This document shows positions 51,663 through 60,120 of a stretch of 64,000 bases of DNA, in pieces (positions within the stretch are counted from its first letter, which is position 1; each line of letters begins with the position of its first letter). The notes beneath the pieces are model-generated. The model was not told where the DNA came from and did not search any database. It was given only the letters and a program-made list of their open reading frames with translations. Where the stretch lies: the NCBI GenBank assembly GCA_027310825.1, contig DAIDAC010000003.1, positions 43,332 through 107,331 of the forward strand, given 5' to 3'. The DNA comes from Candidatus Micrarchaeaceae archaeon. Lineage in GTDB: Archaea > Micrarchaeota > Micrarchaeia > Micrarchaeales > Micrarchaeaceae. The position numbers were made by a program, and so were the translations under genes.

Positions 51663-52339
51663 ACTATCGTTCCGTAGCTCTTCTTCTTTTCGATTATGTT
51701 CCTTAGATTTTCGATGTTCGCGTCTGAGAAATAGACCTTTATTCCAGATCTTTTGACCAGCTTTGCAGCCACTATGTCGAACACGAAGTTTGTTCCCGGA
51801 GCTCTGCTGTCTGAGCTGTTCGCCAATTCTATCATCTGGTCGTAGCTCATCCTCTCGAGTTTCTTGGCTCCCTTCAGCTTCGGGTCCTTATCGTAAACGT
51901 AGGAGACTCTGCTTATGTTTATCATTTCTGTGGCGCCGACCGCCTCGCATGCAAGGACCGTGTCGGTGTCGGTTGTAATGCCCTCTATCATTCCTCCCAG
52001 CACCACGACCCTGCTTACGGCGAAAGCGCGCTTCACCTCATCGAGTGTTGTGGGTATTGTCGGATTTACTCCATCAGTGTCGTTGAACAGCCATCTGAAC
52101 ATCAGCGCGTTTATTCGTGTGCACAACGTTCCAACTTCATCGAGCGCGTGCATGTTCTTTACCCTGCTCTTCAAAGATGCTATGCAGCTTCTTGCAATGT
52201 TTCCGCCACCGATAACTACGATAAATCTTGTGTCCTTCTTCTCTCTAATAAGGGCGGCAAGCTTGCTTCCGAGTTCTGCGTCAAAACCCTTCTCTGTCGA
52301 GAGAATGCTGCCACCTATGGATAATCCTATCGTTTTCAT
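51653..52339 (-). CDS. pyrH: UMP kinase (archaeal type)
   Basis: Phosphorylates UMP to UDP for pyrimidine nucleotide synthesis. The protein (about 228 residues) is an amino-acid-kinase fold: IGLSIGGSILSTEKGFD (P-loop), FIVVIGGGNIARSCI, VVVLGGMIEGITTDTDTVLA, INISRVSYVYDKDPKLKG and GTNFVFDIVAAKLVKRSGIK. I start at ATG 52339, the codon before the conserved KTIGLSIGGS; an upstream frame to 52378 adds residues with no counterpart. Confidence 0.9.
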   Translation of the reverse strand: MKTIGLSIGGSILSTEKGFDAELGSKLAALIREKKDTRFIVVIGGGNIARSCIASLKSRVKNMHALDEVGTLCTRINALMFRWLFNDTDGVNPTIPTTLDEVKRAFAVSRVVVLGGMIEGITTDTDTVLACEAVGATEMINISRVSYVYDKDPKLKGAKKLERMSYDQMIELANSSDSRAPGTNFVFDIVAAKLVKRSGIKVYFSDANIENLRNIIEKKKSYGTIVQG

Positions 52340-52508
52340 GATTGGAATAAAGCATGGAAAGTATTTAAATCGATGCACGGAACCGTTTTCACCTTCCGAA
52401 ACAAACTACAAGTCTTTTCTCGGATATTAGATTTTCGACGACAAAATACGGATTGTTTTTCGATTCCTTTAAATATCTGAAAAACAAAAATCATTATTGG
52501 GTGTGGAA

Positions 52509-52958
52509 ATGGTGGGGATCTTCAATAGGGTTGTCAGCAGAAGCGAGACTAGAGGCAAATCAATCTCTCTAAAGACTACTATCAAAAAGAACGGCGTGGT
52601 CTATAACGTTGCGCAGGCGAACGGCGGTTCTTCGGACGGATTTGGCAAACTCGCCACAGTTGTTGTCGACAGGAATGCGATTCGGTGGGGCCGCAGCGAA
52701 TCGTCTTCTGTCATGATGAGCTGGATGGACAACAGGTCGAGGGATGACATGGAAGCTGCGCTTGCACAGGGCGACTTCACAAAAGCGTACCAGATAGTCC
52801 TCGGAACAATCGCCATAAGCCTGGAGTCCGACTACAGGGCCAGGAGCGAGCAGAACGCTGTCCGTGAAATAGTCAAAGACCTGGCCACTGCTAACACAGT
52901 CTTCGAGGACATGGCAGCAAGGCCGCTTCTGAACATGGCGAGGACCACGATTGCATAA
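52509..52958 (+). CDS. Hypothetical protein (149 aa)
   Basis: Not recognised. N-terminal 60 residues look beta-rich (ISLKTTIKKNGVVYNVAQAN, FGKLATVVVDRNAIRWGR), the rest helical (DMEAALAQGDFTKAYQIVLG). No membrane segment. A TTTAAATATCTG promoter (52468-52479) lies about 35 bases before ATG 52509, so I prefer that to TTG 52497. It is followed after 42 bases by the L12/P1-like gene in the same direction. Confidence 0.6.
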   Translation: MVGIFNRVVSRSETRGKSISLKTTIKKNGVVYNVAQANGGSSDGFGKLATVVVDRNAIRWGRSESSSVMMSWMDNRSRDDMEAALAQGDFTKAYQIVLGTIAISLESDYRARSEQNAVREIVKDLATANTVFEDMAARPLLNMARTTIA

Positions 52959-53000
52959 ACTTTTAAAGATTTCAGTGCATAGCAATCATACGGTGGTAGG

Positions 53001-53468
53001 ATGGTGGCCGACGCAAAGGTGTCCATGGAAGAGGAATCAAGAATGCGTTATGAGGTAATGGAAAGGCTTGTCCTTGATATCACCAGCAAAACGTCCGGCC
53101 TTCTTCTCAGATCGTTGAGGCAGATACTTGAGAACGAAGACGTCAAGAGCCAGTACAAGAACGGGATATTCAACTACATTTACATTGCAGGCTTCCTGAG
53201 CCTGGCTGGCAAGCCGATAACAAAAGAGAACATCATAGGAGTTTTCAACGCTGCAGGCGCAGTGCCGCAGAAGAAACTTGTAGATATTGTTATGGGGCTC
53301 GAGCTAAGGAGTCACGTGATCCATTTCTATGCATACTATCTCCTCATGGTGCTGGGCATGACCCCAGACCTAGACAACATATGTGCAGTAGTAGAATCTT
53401 GTGGGGAGGAGTCCGACAGGGATGCAGCAAAGGACATACTCGCCCTTGCAAAGGCAAGCATGATCTGA
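53001..53468 (+). CDS. Ribosomal L12/P1-stalk-like protein with two helical repeats
   Basis: 155 residues. Residues 58-100 match the N-terminal dimerisation domain of archaeal P1 (aL12): NYIYIAGFLSLAGKPITKEN followed by IIGVFNAAGAVPQKKLVDIV, compared with the family pattern YVYAAL-L--AGKEI-EENIKAVLEAAGV. A second, weaker copy follows: VIHFYAYYLLMVLGMTPDLD then NICAVVESCGEESDRDAAKD. The acidic C-terminal tail of true P1, which binds factors, is missing. The N-terminal 50 residues are helical. A stalk-related or antagonistic ribosome protein is possible, but the match is by eye. Confidence 0.55.
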   Translation: MVADAKVSMEEESRMRYEVMERLVLDITSKTSGLLLRSLRQILENEDVKSQYKNGIFNYIYIAGFLSLAGKPITKENIIGVFNAAGAVPQKKLVDIVMGLELRSHVIHFYAYYLLMVLGMTPDLDNICAVVESCGEESDRDAAKDILALAKASMI

Positions 53469-53572
53469 CTGCTGCATTGCGGTAACGCTTAAGTGCGCAG
53501 CACGTCATCAATTGAAGGCGCCAGGCGTGTCTTCCCGCTTAGATAGGGCTAAATATCTCCTGAAGGCTCATA

Positions 53573-53812
53573 ATGTTCATGCACGAGGCAAGGCCATTGT
53601 CGATAGTGATCGCTGATTTTCGAATTCATAGGGCAGAGAGGCGACTGGCCAGGCTCACATCATCGTCGGATCAGGATGAAAACAGAATATCTCATGCGCA
53701 GGAGATATTGAGCGAAGCGATCGGCACAAGGTTCAGGCTTTTAGAAAGGATCGGGGAAAAAGAAGAGGGCAACAAAGAGCGCAGGAATCTTTCAATACTT
53801 AGATCCAAGTAG
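53573..53812 (+). CDS. Hypothetical small coiled-coil protein
   Basis: 79 residues, strongly charged and helical (AERRLARLTSSSDQDENRIS; EAIGTRFRLLERIGEKEEGN). No family recognised. Met codons at 53573 and 53579 are both possible. It ends 3 bases before the stop of the convergent RecB-like gene. Confidence 0.45.
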   Translation: MFMHEARPLSIVIADFRIHRAERRLARLTSSSDQDENRISHAQEILSEAIGTRFRLLERIGEKEEGNKERRNLSILRSK

Positions 53813-53815
53813 CTC

Positions 53816-55207
53816 TTATGCTGCGTTATCTCTGAGCACATGCTCTAGCGGTGGGTGCGTTGCACGTTTCGCCCTGCGCACAGCTCCTATTACTGTCGTG
53901 TCGCCCATCGACAATGTCTCTTCTGTCTCGAGTATCTTGCGCTTGTACGCCTTCCTCAACATCTTCTTCATCAAGTGCACTCTGAAGTAAAGTATGTCAT
54001 TCCTGTAGACGTATTTCTTGCCGAGCTCCTCTGCTTTTTTTCTTTCTGGTTCTTCATCGGGGAATCTGAAACGCTGGCCGTTCACCGAATAAAGCCTTGG
54101 AGGGTATTTCATCCCAGGAGGCTGCTCAGCCTTCAGTATCCACCAGTAGTTGTCGACAGGATTTGTGGGATCCTTTCCGTATTGGTTCATTGAATAATAG
54201 ATTACTACGCTGATCTCCTCGTCTCCCTGTAGATTAAGCCTGTTTCCCAATTCCTCTACGAATGCGGTGCGCTCTGTCCTTATCTGCTCCTGGTAGTTCA
54301 AATGCGGAGGAAGCACAAGAAGCTCGCCGTGCTCTGCCCTCGCTATTTCCACCTCTGCGCCGAGCTGCACCATCTTGTCTGAATCGGCATAAGGTTTGTC
54401 CTCGATATAATGCAAAATCAGTTCGTAGCCCCCTGTCACTTTTCTCAAATATCCGATAATCAGGTCTGGCGTTGCCCTGATTCCATAGCTGCGGTTGCAT
54501 GTGTGGAGTATGAATGGAGTTCTTTTTCCTGCGATAAGGCTTTCAAGCACCTGGTCGACGTCGCGGAGCGGCTGCCTCATCAGCTCCAGCTGGTCGTGGG
54601 CCGCTGTTCCGTCTTCCATGAACTCAGTCTCGGGAAACTTCATGTGGTGCCTTGCAGCGAAAACGTACTCGCGTATTCCTTTTCTGCCTCTGCCGAATCT
54701 GCTCGCAGGCAAACATCTTCCAGCATAGCCGGAAACCTTGCTCCAGTGCGGGCAGGTCATGCAGTTGAGCGGAAGGCCGTGCAACGAGCTTTCAAACTCC
54801 GAAGGAAGTTCGATTTTTCCGTCTTCAAACGATTCCTGGATTTCTCCGTACGGGGCATTCGCTATCGCGTTCATCTGCTTCGCTATCTTGTCTACGAGCG
54901 GCATCCTTGCGTCTGGAACTTCTGGAATGTCTCTCAGCACAAGAGCTCTCATCAACTGTGTGCATCCGTGCTCTGCCTCGTTCGGATATATCGCAAGCCC
55001 TTCCTCTACAGTGACGCTGAATCCGTATTTCTTAGCCTTCAGGGCAAGATACCTCTCGACAAACCATTTCCCCCTCGGCGACTCCAATGGAAAGGGCGCG
55101 TCAGGCCTTAGCGTCACTGTTGTCCTGTTGATGACCTTTGTCTGCTTTCCTTCTGTGCCTTCGGCTACGGGTGCAGCTGAACTATTGGTGGATGTCGCGC
55201 TCGGCAA
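53816..55207 (-). CDS. PD-(D/E)xK nuclease-like protein (RecB/Cas4-type) with Cys residues
   Basis: 463 residues. The motif order of RecB-type nucleases can be traced: GTAAHDQLE (H204), ATPDLIIGYL (D248), HYIEDKPY with E269-D270-K271 as the E-x-K, and MVQLGAEVEIA (Q281). Cysteines at 149, 152, 165 and 237 (NCMTCPHW, GRCLPAS, HTCNRSYG) could hold an iron-sulfur cluster, as in Cas4 and AddB. The C-terminal part (about 320-430) contains NQYGKDPTNPVDNYWWIL and a basic helical tail. No CRISPR array or other cas gene is nearby. A stand-alone DNA end-processing nuclease is my best guess. Confidence 0.55.
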   Translation of the reverse strand: MPSATSTNSSAAPVAEGTEGKQTKVINRTTVTLRPDAPFPLESPRGKWFVERYLALKAKKYGFSVTVEEGLAIYPNEAEHGCTQLMRALVLRDIPEVPDARMPLVDKIAKQMNAIANAPYGEIQESFEDGKIELPSEFESSLHGLPLNCMTCPHWSKVSGYAGRCLPASRFGRGRKGIREYVFAARHHMKFPETEFMEDGTAAHDQLELMRQPLRDVDQVLESLIAGKRTPFILHTCNRSYGIRATPDLIIGYLRKVTGGYELILHYIEDKPYADSDKMVQLGAEVEIARAEHGELLVLPPHLNYQEQIRTERTAFVEELGNRLNLQGDEEISVVIYYSMNQYGKDPTNPVDNYWWILKAEQPPGMKYPPRLYSVNGQRFRFPDEEPERKKAEELGKKYVYRNDILYFRVHLMKKMLRKAYKRKILETEETLSMGDTTVIGAVRRAKRATHPPLEHVLRDNAA

Positions 55208-55286
55208 ATTACCACGATAACTAGATTTACAGATTGTTTGATTAGGTATAAATATCAGTTAGACATGATTAGACAGGGCGTTGGAT

Positions 55287-55706
55287 ATGGCCACCGTGTC
55301 AGCAACAGCCACAAAGAACGTGACAAGAGTGCAGCTCCAGCCAGAGCTTGTTGTCGAGGAAAGGCTGCGCAGCAACATACTTGCCTCAAACCTCTACGTG
55401 ACAATGCTCAGGTATGCGACAGCGGAATCGCACGCAGAGCTAAAGGGCATGTGTGAGAGGACAGCCGACAGAACAATGCTCTACGCAAAGATCGACGCTG
55501 TGCTCGGGATAGTTACGGCCGTCGGCATAAACATAGTCCTGCTCGCACACAGGAACGGAGAGAATATCGTCGAAATAGTGACTTCGCCACAAGAGGTGGT
55601 AGCAGCGGCAGGCACATTCAGCGTATTCACGATATCTGGACTGCTTCGATACCTGGCAAAAGGCTACAGGAGCGTCGCTGATGCGATAGGCTACATCCTT
55701 CCATAG
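55287..55706 (+). CDS. Small membrane protein with two helices
   Basis: 139 residues from ATG 55287. The N-terminal 70 are soluble and helical (VVEERLRSNILASNLYVTML), then AVLGIVTAVGINIVLLAH and VVAAAGTFSVFTISGLLRYL form two membrane segments with a short exposed loop. No known family. Function unknown; not linked to its neighbours by overlap. Confidence 0.55.
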   Translation: MATVSATATKNVTRVQLQPELVVEERLRSNILASNLYVTMLRYATAESHAELKGMCERTADRTMLYAKIDAVLGIVTAVGINIVLLAHRNGENIVEIVTSPQEVVAAAGTFSVFTISGLLRYLAKGYRSVADAIGYILP

Positions 55707-55745
55707 TTTTTTATATTTTCTATGTTCTCTTGCTAAAGTGACCAG

Positions 55746-56123
55746 ATGGGAAACACAATCATGGCTGTCATAGTCGGCGCAATACTGATGGCAGTAGTCG
55801 GCTGGATACCTATACTTGGGCCGTTCTTCGCAGGAAGAAAAGCTGGTGAGATAGCAGGAAGCATGAAAGGCGGCGCGATCGCAGGTTTCATTATAATACC
55901 GATAGAACTTATCATCATCTTCATTGTCGGCGCATATCTGGGAAGCGCACTCGGGTCAAACGGGAGCCTTTTTGCAATCCTATATTTGTTGACAAGCTAC
56001 ACATCGCCGGTCTTTATAGTCTATTTCGCGGTGACGATAGTGACACTTGTGATAGGAGGAGTAGTAGGCGGAAGGAGCGCAGAGAAGTTTGCGCACCGAA
56101 CAATGGCGCCGCCAAAGTTTTGA
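55746..56123 (+). CDS. DUF5518-like Gly-rich membrane protein
   Basis: 125 residues with four hydrophobic segments: IMAVIVGAILMAVVGWIPIL, AIAGFIIIPIELIIIFIVGA, LFAILYLLTSYTSPVFIVYF and VTIVTLVIGGVVGG. The loop GPFFAGRKAGEIAGSMKGGA resembles the Gly-rich loop of archaeal DUF5518 proteins, which are uncharacterised. Placed just upstream of the large secreted protein at 56223. Confidence 0.55.
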   Translation: MGNTIMAVIVGAILMAVVGWIPILGPFFAGRKAGEIAGSMKGGAIAGFIIIPIELIIIFIVGAYLGSALGSNGSLFAILYLLTSYTSPVFIVYFAVTIVTLVIGGVVGGRSAEKFAHRTMAPPKF

Positions 56124-56222
56124 TTGATCTCTGGACAGAATTGAAATGGGTCCAATTATTTTTAAAGCGAATTTTCTTGTTTTGCAAACCTTTTTAAATT
56201 CCTATTGTGCAAAGATTGAAAC

Positions 56223-58151
56223 ATGGCGAAAGCCGCAAAGACTGCAAAGGCCGACGGCGCACCTTCTGCGCCAAAGCAGCAGAAGAAAAGATATCCAATA
56301 AAGTGGATAGCCCTTGCCATAATAATACTGGCCATAGTCTACATCTATTTCGAGTTTGCAGGCCTTCCGCTTGCCGTGTTGTCTGCGCAGCAGAGCGGGC
56401 AGCAGCTCAACAGCACGACATTGCAGGGCATAATGTTCCAGAAGGTTAACAGCATGCCTGCTGCGACGGCGAACTATAGCGGCAGCATAAACATAAAGAA
56501 CGACCCGCCGTTCAACTTTTCATTCTCTAAATACGGAAACCACACGCGCATATCATTCTCAGTGCAGAACCTTACGGGATTCGGGACAGTGATGATGCTT
56601 TACATAGGAAACGGCCCATTGGGAAGCCAGATGAACGGCACAGTATGCCTCAACTCTTGGGGCGGCCAATCCGGATACGATTCGGCGCACGGCAACTACT
56701 GGGGCGGCTTTGCAGACAGCATGGTCATGGACGAGATACGCTCGACAGGCAAGTGGGAAAATCCCTACTACTGCCTAAATACCAACGGCAACGGCACAAT
56801 AATCAATGGCTTCTTAAACTCGTTCATCAATCTAACCAGCCTGAGCAACATAACCACGAACGGCTACGGCTTCAACTTTGCAAAAGGTTGCTATGTGGTA
56901 TCCGGAAGGGGCAACATAGAGGTGAACAGCACAATTGTCGGTGCATTCGGTGCCGATCCCTATACTCCGGCAACACTCAACTTCAGCGCATGCCTCTCAG
57001 GCAGTAACAACCTGCCTGTGAGCTTTAATGCTAATCTCACCGCGCACGATACTGGAATACCGTACGGCACATCAGGAAATGACACCATAGTAAATGAAAC
57101 GCTGTTCACAGGCACACAACTCACAAGCGCGCCTCCAGGTTATACCGAATACTTCTGCAACGGTGTTGGAGGAGGGGGCGTGGTCAACTGGACCACCGAT
57201 GCGAGCGCATACAACAGCACATGGCTAGGGGCGCATTCAGCAGCGTTCGGTGAATTGTACCTCAATTACTACACAGTCAACTTCGCCTCGATAGGCCACA
57301 AGAACGAAAGCGTCTGCTCCACATCTTTGTATAGGCCCAATGCGGTGCTTAACGCCTTCGAGCCAGTGAGCGACAATCCAGGCGCCCCGCCGACAGGAGC
57401 GTCATACGATGAGCAGTGCACCGGAGCACCAACTTCATTGTCCTGCAACGACAGCACCAGATACTTCATAACGTGCCTGAACGGCGCAGGCTGCAACAAC
57501 ACAAACCCGGACTTCGGCAAGGTCTATAAATCCAATCTGTATGCAATAACATGCGGCGGAGCTGCGCTGTGTAACGCAACGAATCAGCAGCTGCATTACA
57601 TCGCAGCCAACCAGAGCTACAATGTGCCTGGCACAAACACGATGATAAATTATGACCGGATCTACAATAACGGCGGGCTCGCAGAGTATCCGATGCAGTA
57701 CGGACCAGCTCTGACTTCAGTTGGACTTCTGAACCCGCCGCAGTACACAATGGTTGGCAAGATCGAGGTCTCAAACGACATAAGCAAGGACTACTACATG
57801 AACTACTCGATACCTGAGAACCGCTCGTTCTCGTTGATATCGCTGGCCTGCGCCAATGGGTGCGCCGTCACTTCGCCAACAGGATGTGAAATGGTTGCAA
57901 GCAACTCCAACGGCTACGGTCGCGCTGTCGTTAATTATGGCCTTGTGGACACGAACTACATGTTCCTATGCGTGCAGAACGCAGCCGCATATTCCGTGCG
58001 AATCAGGTCAGGCACCACCAGCTTCGTGAGTTACATAGCAGGCGCAGTCTACGACTTCGGGCCTGCTGGCAACACAACCATCGACGTGGCGCTAAACCAG
58101 GCGGCATTCACGCAAACCGCGACGCAGAGCCAGGTCACTACACTGCCGTGA
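56223..58151 (+). CDS. Large secreted surface protein anchored by an N-terminal helix
   Basis: 642 residues. A basic cytosolic N-terminus (KTAKADGAPSAPKQQKKR) precedes one membrane helix, WIALAIIILAIVYIYFEF. The outside part is rich in Asn, Gly, Ser, Thr and Tyr with many N-x-S/T sites and about 20 cysteines in repeated patterns (CSTSLY, CTGAPTSLSC, CNATN). No domain recognised; S-layer or pilin-like adhesin character is plausible. It ends ATQSQVTTLP, matching the C-terminus of the protein at 47491. A TATA-like TTTTTAAATTCC lies near 56190. Confidence 0.75.
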   Translation: MAKAAKTAKADGAPSAPKQQKKRYPIKWIALAIIILAIVYIYFEFAGLPLAVLSAQQSGQQLNSTTLQGIMFQKVNSMPAATANYSGSINIKNDPPFNFSFSKYGNHTRISFSVQNLTGFGTVMMLYIGNGPLGSQMNGTVCLNSWGGQSGYDSAHGNYWGGFADSMVMDEIRSTGKWENPYYCLNTNGNGTIINGFLNSFINLTSLSNITTNGYGFNFAKGCYVVSGRGNIEVNSTIVGAFGADPYTPATLNFSACLSGSNNLPVSFNANLTAHDTGIPYGTSGNDTIVNETLFTGTQLTSAPPGYTEYFCNGVGGGGVVNWTTDASAYNSTWLGAHSAAFGELYLNYYTVNFASIGHKNESVCSTSLYRPNAVLNAFEPVSDNPGAPPTGASYDEQCTGAPTSLSCNDSTRYFITCLNGAGCNNTNPDFGKVYKSNLYAITCGGAALCNATNQQLHYIAANQSYNVPGTNTMINYDRIYNNGGLAEYPMQYGPALTSVGLLNPPQYTMVGKIEVSNDISKDYYMNYSIPENRSFSLISLACANGCAVTSPTGCEMVASNSNGYGRAVVNYGLVDTNYMFLCVQNAAAYSVRIRSGTTSFVSYIAGAVYDFGPAGNTTIDVALNQAAFTQTATQSQVTTLP

Positions 58152-58247
58152 TCATCTCGGCTTTACCAATTTTTGTCTGGACCTTTTTCGCAATAAGCCA
58201 TCAGCTGAATTCTGGGTTTTGCCAAGGAAAATCCCCAAAACTAAACG

Positions 58248-58275
58248 TTTATATATTTATATATGCCTATATAAA
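58248..58275. promoter_or_regulatory. Operator-like inverted repeat over the vapBC promoter
   Basis: TTTATATA (58248-58255) and TATATAAA (58268-58275) are perfect inverted copies 20 bases centre to centre. They overlap the TATA region of vapBC and end 8 bases before ATG 58284, the usual place for autorepression by a VapBC complex. Confidence 0.5.
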
Positions 58276-58283
58276 GTGATAAC

Positions 58284-58520
58284 ATGACCAAAATGATAGC
58301 AGTATCCGACATTGTTTACATGCAGCTTGCTCGCATGAAAGGCAAATTGTCATTTAATGAGTTATTCAAGTCAATGGTAGAGAATTCAAGCAGAAAAGGG
58401 GACCCTAAAGAATTTGAAAAACTTTTTGGCATTCTCGACGATAAACAGGCAAAAGAGTTGAAAAAAGCTTCAAAAGAATTTAGGAAAAACTTCAAAGTTA
58501 GAGAGTTCAAGAACTTGTAG
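58284..58520 (+). CDS. VapB-type antitoxin
   Basis: 78 residues: a short N-terminal DNA-binding part (MIAVSDIVYMQLARMKGKLS, FNELFKSMVENSS) of the archaeal VapB (DUF217-like) type and a charged C-terminal helix (AKELKKASKEFRKNFKVREF) that would bind the toxin. Followed after 8 bases by the PIN toxin gene in the typical order antitoxin-toxin. An inverted repeat covers the promoter. Confidence 0.75.
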   Translation: MTKMIAVSDIVYMQLARMKGKLSFNELFKSMVENSSRKGDPKEFEKLFGILDDKQAKELKKASKEFRKNFKVREFKNL

Positions 58521-58528
58521 GTGTTCTG

Positions 58529-58903
58529 ATGGTAATTTTAGACACAAGCCTTGCCATAGACTATATGCATGGGATAAAGAAGGCGAGAGACGCGCTCGTG
58601 AAGTACCAGGGGCAGCAGATAGGCATAACCATCCTTACAAAATACGAGCTTGTACGAGGAGAAAACGGACGCAATGCTGTGGCCATCCGATCACTATTGG
58701 AAAAATCAATGATGTACTATTTCACCGACGAAGCGACTGAAGAGGCAGCCAAGATATACAGAGACCTTAAAGCGAAGGGCAAGTTAATCGGCGAGATAGA
58801 CGTGATGATAGCTGCGATAAGCATAGTGAACGGCGAGACGTTGTTGGCTGGCGACAGTGGATTTGATAGCATACACAACCCTAATATCGAGGTTGTTAAG
58901 TAG
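58529..58903 (+). CDS. vapC: VapC-type PIN-domain toxin
   Basis: 124-residue ribonuclease. The PIN acidic residues are present: VILDTSLAIDYM (D), TILTKYELVRGEN (E), GEIDVMIAAISI (D) and LLAGDSGFDSI (D). Toxins of this type cleave tRNA or rRNA when the antitoxin is lost. Coupled to the preceding antitoxin gene with an 8-base gap. Confidence 0.88.
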   Translation: MVILDTSLAIDYMHGIKKARDALVKYQGQQIGITILTKYELVRGENGRNAVAIRSLLEKSMMYYFTDEATEEAAKIYRDLKAKGKLIGEIDVMIAAISIVNGETLLAGDSGFDSIHNPNIEVVK

Positions 58904-59003
58904 CATTCTCTCAACCAAGAAGGTGATTCCTTAGTCTCTGTTATCGACGACACGGGTTACAAAAGCGCAAAGGTCTATTACTATTTTTCATGAATTAGCT
59001 TTA

Positions 59004-59016
59004 TTTAAATATCTGG
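59004..59016 (+). promoter_or_regulatory. TATA-box promoter TTTAAATATCTGG of gene 59043
   Basis: Identical to the box at 61431-61443 and one base off that at 60786-60798. The genes after these three boxes start 25-40 bases downstream. A degenerate relative of the array repeat (CTTAGTCTCTG from 58930, then CACGGGTTACAAA from 58951) may precede it. Confidence 0.5.
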
Positions 59017-59042
59017 AATGGCGTTTAATTATCTGTGATGGT

Positions 59043-59423
59043 ATGACAGCGCCAAGAACAACGGATCCGGTTTCAAGACAAACATCTGCAGTTGAATTGC
59101 TGAGAGCAGGCATTGAAAAGAAGGCAACTGTAGCGCCAGGAACTCTTGATGGACTATCAGAAGCTCAACTCAAGCTTGTAGACGAAGGATTAACACGAAA
59201 CGCTAAGGGCATACAGGAGTGGGATGTAAAAGAAATGAAGAGGGATTCATCTATGATTAAGGTGTCATTGTTCATCGGAACACCAAAACTACGCTTGTCA
59301 AGCAATCCATCAATGGACGAAGAGCTGATTATAAAGACAATTGTACCTGGTTCTAATGCATTTGACGAGGATTACCCTCTCCATATGAATGACTCATACC
59401 CGGAACCAAGAGCTGGCCGTTAA
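59043..59423 (+). CDS. Hypothetical protein of the accessory array (126 aa)
   Basis: Not recognised. N-terminal 60 residues are helical (AVELLRAGIEKKATVAPGTL, EAQLKLVDEGL), then a beta-rich part (SSMIKVSLFIGTPKLRLSSN). No membrane segment. It has its own TTTAAATATCTGG promoter. The next gene begins after 48 bases with its own TATA-like ATTTTATATTAG. Confidence 0.5.
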   Translation: MTAPRTTDPVSRQTSAVELLRAGIEKKATVAPGTLDGLSEAQLKLVDEGLTRNAKGIQEWDVKEMKRDSSMIKVSLFIGTPKLRLSSNPSMDEELIIKTIVPGSNAFDEDYPLHMNDSYPEPRAGR

Positions 59424-59471
59424 CAGTATTCATGCGATATCATTTTATATTAGAAACGGCGCTATTAATCT

Positions 59472-60050
59472 ATGAAAAGTGTGACAAAGCCGGAAGCGAC
59501 ACATATAAAATATTTTCAAAGCCCCAGAGCTGCAGCCTTGCAATTCGATAGGCTTTCCAAGATGTACCGAGTGGACCCAGAAGATGTTGTAAGGCCGATC
59601 AGGCTTGTGGAACGCGAAGGCCGTATGGAGGGCTATGAAATGGAGTGGATAGCAAATGCCAAAAGCCTAGGCCAAATTTCAAGGATGGCTAAGAGGGGCG
59701 TGCTTTTGAGAAAAACCGTTCTAGAGCTTGCAAAACGGATAAGCTCTGCTTTTGACATTTTGCATTCGAATGGTTTGTATCATGAAGATGTGGATCAACC
59801 GGTCCCTGATGCTCCCAATTACGTTTACACTGGAAACATACTTACAGTATTGGATGAATCGGGCGGCACAACAAAAGTGAAGGCGATCAAGCTGATTGAT
59901 CCGTATGCTGAGCCATGCGAGCAGGATGCATGCGAACTCACCAGCCCTCATGAAAGATGCTTGGCATCCACCCACATAGCCAAGGAAAAAGAGATAATCG
60001 AAGTGATGCTCTCCAACCTTCGTGCGAGCATCAGACGGACAATTTCCTAG
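59472..60050 (+). CDS. Minimal protein-kinase-like protein
   Basis: 192 residues. The C-terminal half shows the kinase catalytic core: AFDILHSNGLYHEDVD with H104-E-D106 (HxD), a delayed N122 in YTGNILTVLDE, and IKLIDPYAEP with D143 (equivalent of DFG). GYEMEWIANAKSLGQI would be the hinge. The N-lobe is very short and no clear P-loop or VAIK lysine is visible, so it is either a reduced kinase (as in RIO/ABC1-type or lipopolysaccharide kinases) or a pseudokinase. Stop codon TAG lies inside the start of array repeat copy A. Confidence 0.5.
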   Translation: MKSVTKPEATHIKYFQSPRAAALQFDRLSKMYRVDPEDVVRPIRLVEREGRMEGYEMEWIANAKSLGQISRMAKRGVLLRKTVLELAKRISSAFDILHSNGLYHEDVDQPVPDAPNYVYTGNILTVLDESGGTTKVKAIKLIDPYAEPCEQDACELTSPHERCLASTHIAKEKEIIEVMLSNLRASIRRTIS

Positions 60051-60120
60051 TTTTTCTCAATCTCTCTAAGACGTTGGGCTACTCGCTGTGTTTTTACAAA
60101 TCGAAGTGAGCATAATAGCA
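60046..60120 (+). repeat. Array repeat, copy A
   Basis: Begins CCTAGTTTTTCTCAATCTCT at 60046; the TAG is the stop of the gene before. A second conserved word, CTGTGTTTTTACAAATC, lies at 60086-60102. It runs into a TATA box (TATAAATATCTAT, 60121-60133) of the following antitoxin gene. Confidence 0.55.

Noticed and set aside
54410..55111. 233-residue plus-strand frame opposite the RecB-like gene
   Set aside because: Ser/Arg/Cys-rich without any pattern; the opposite strand has nuclease motifs and no interruption.
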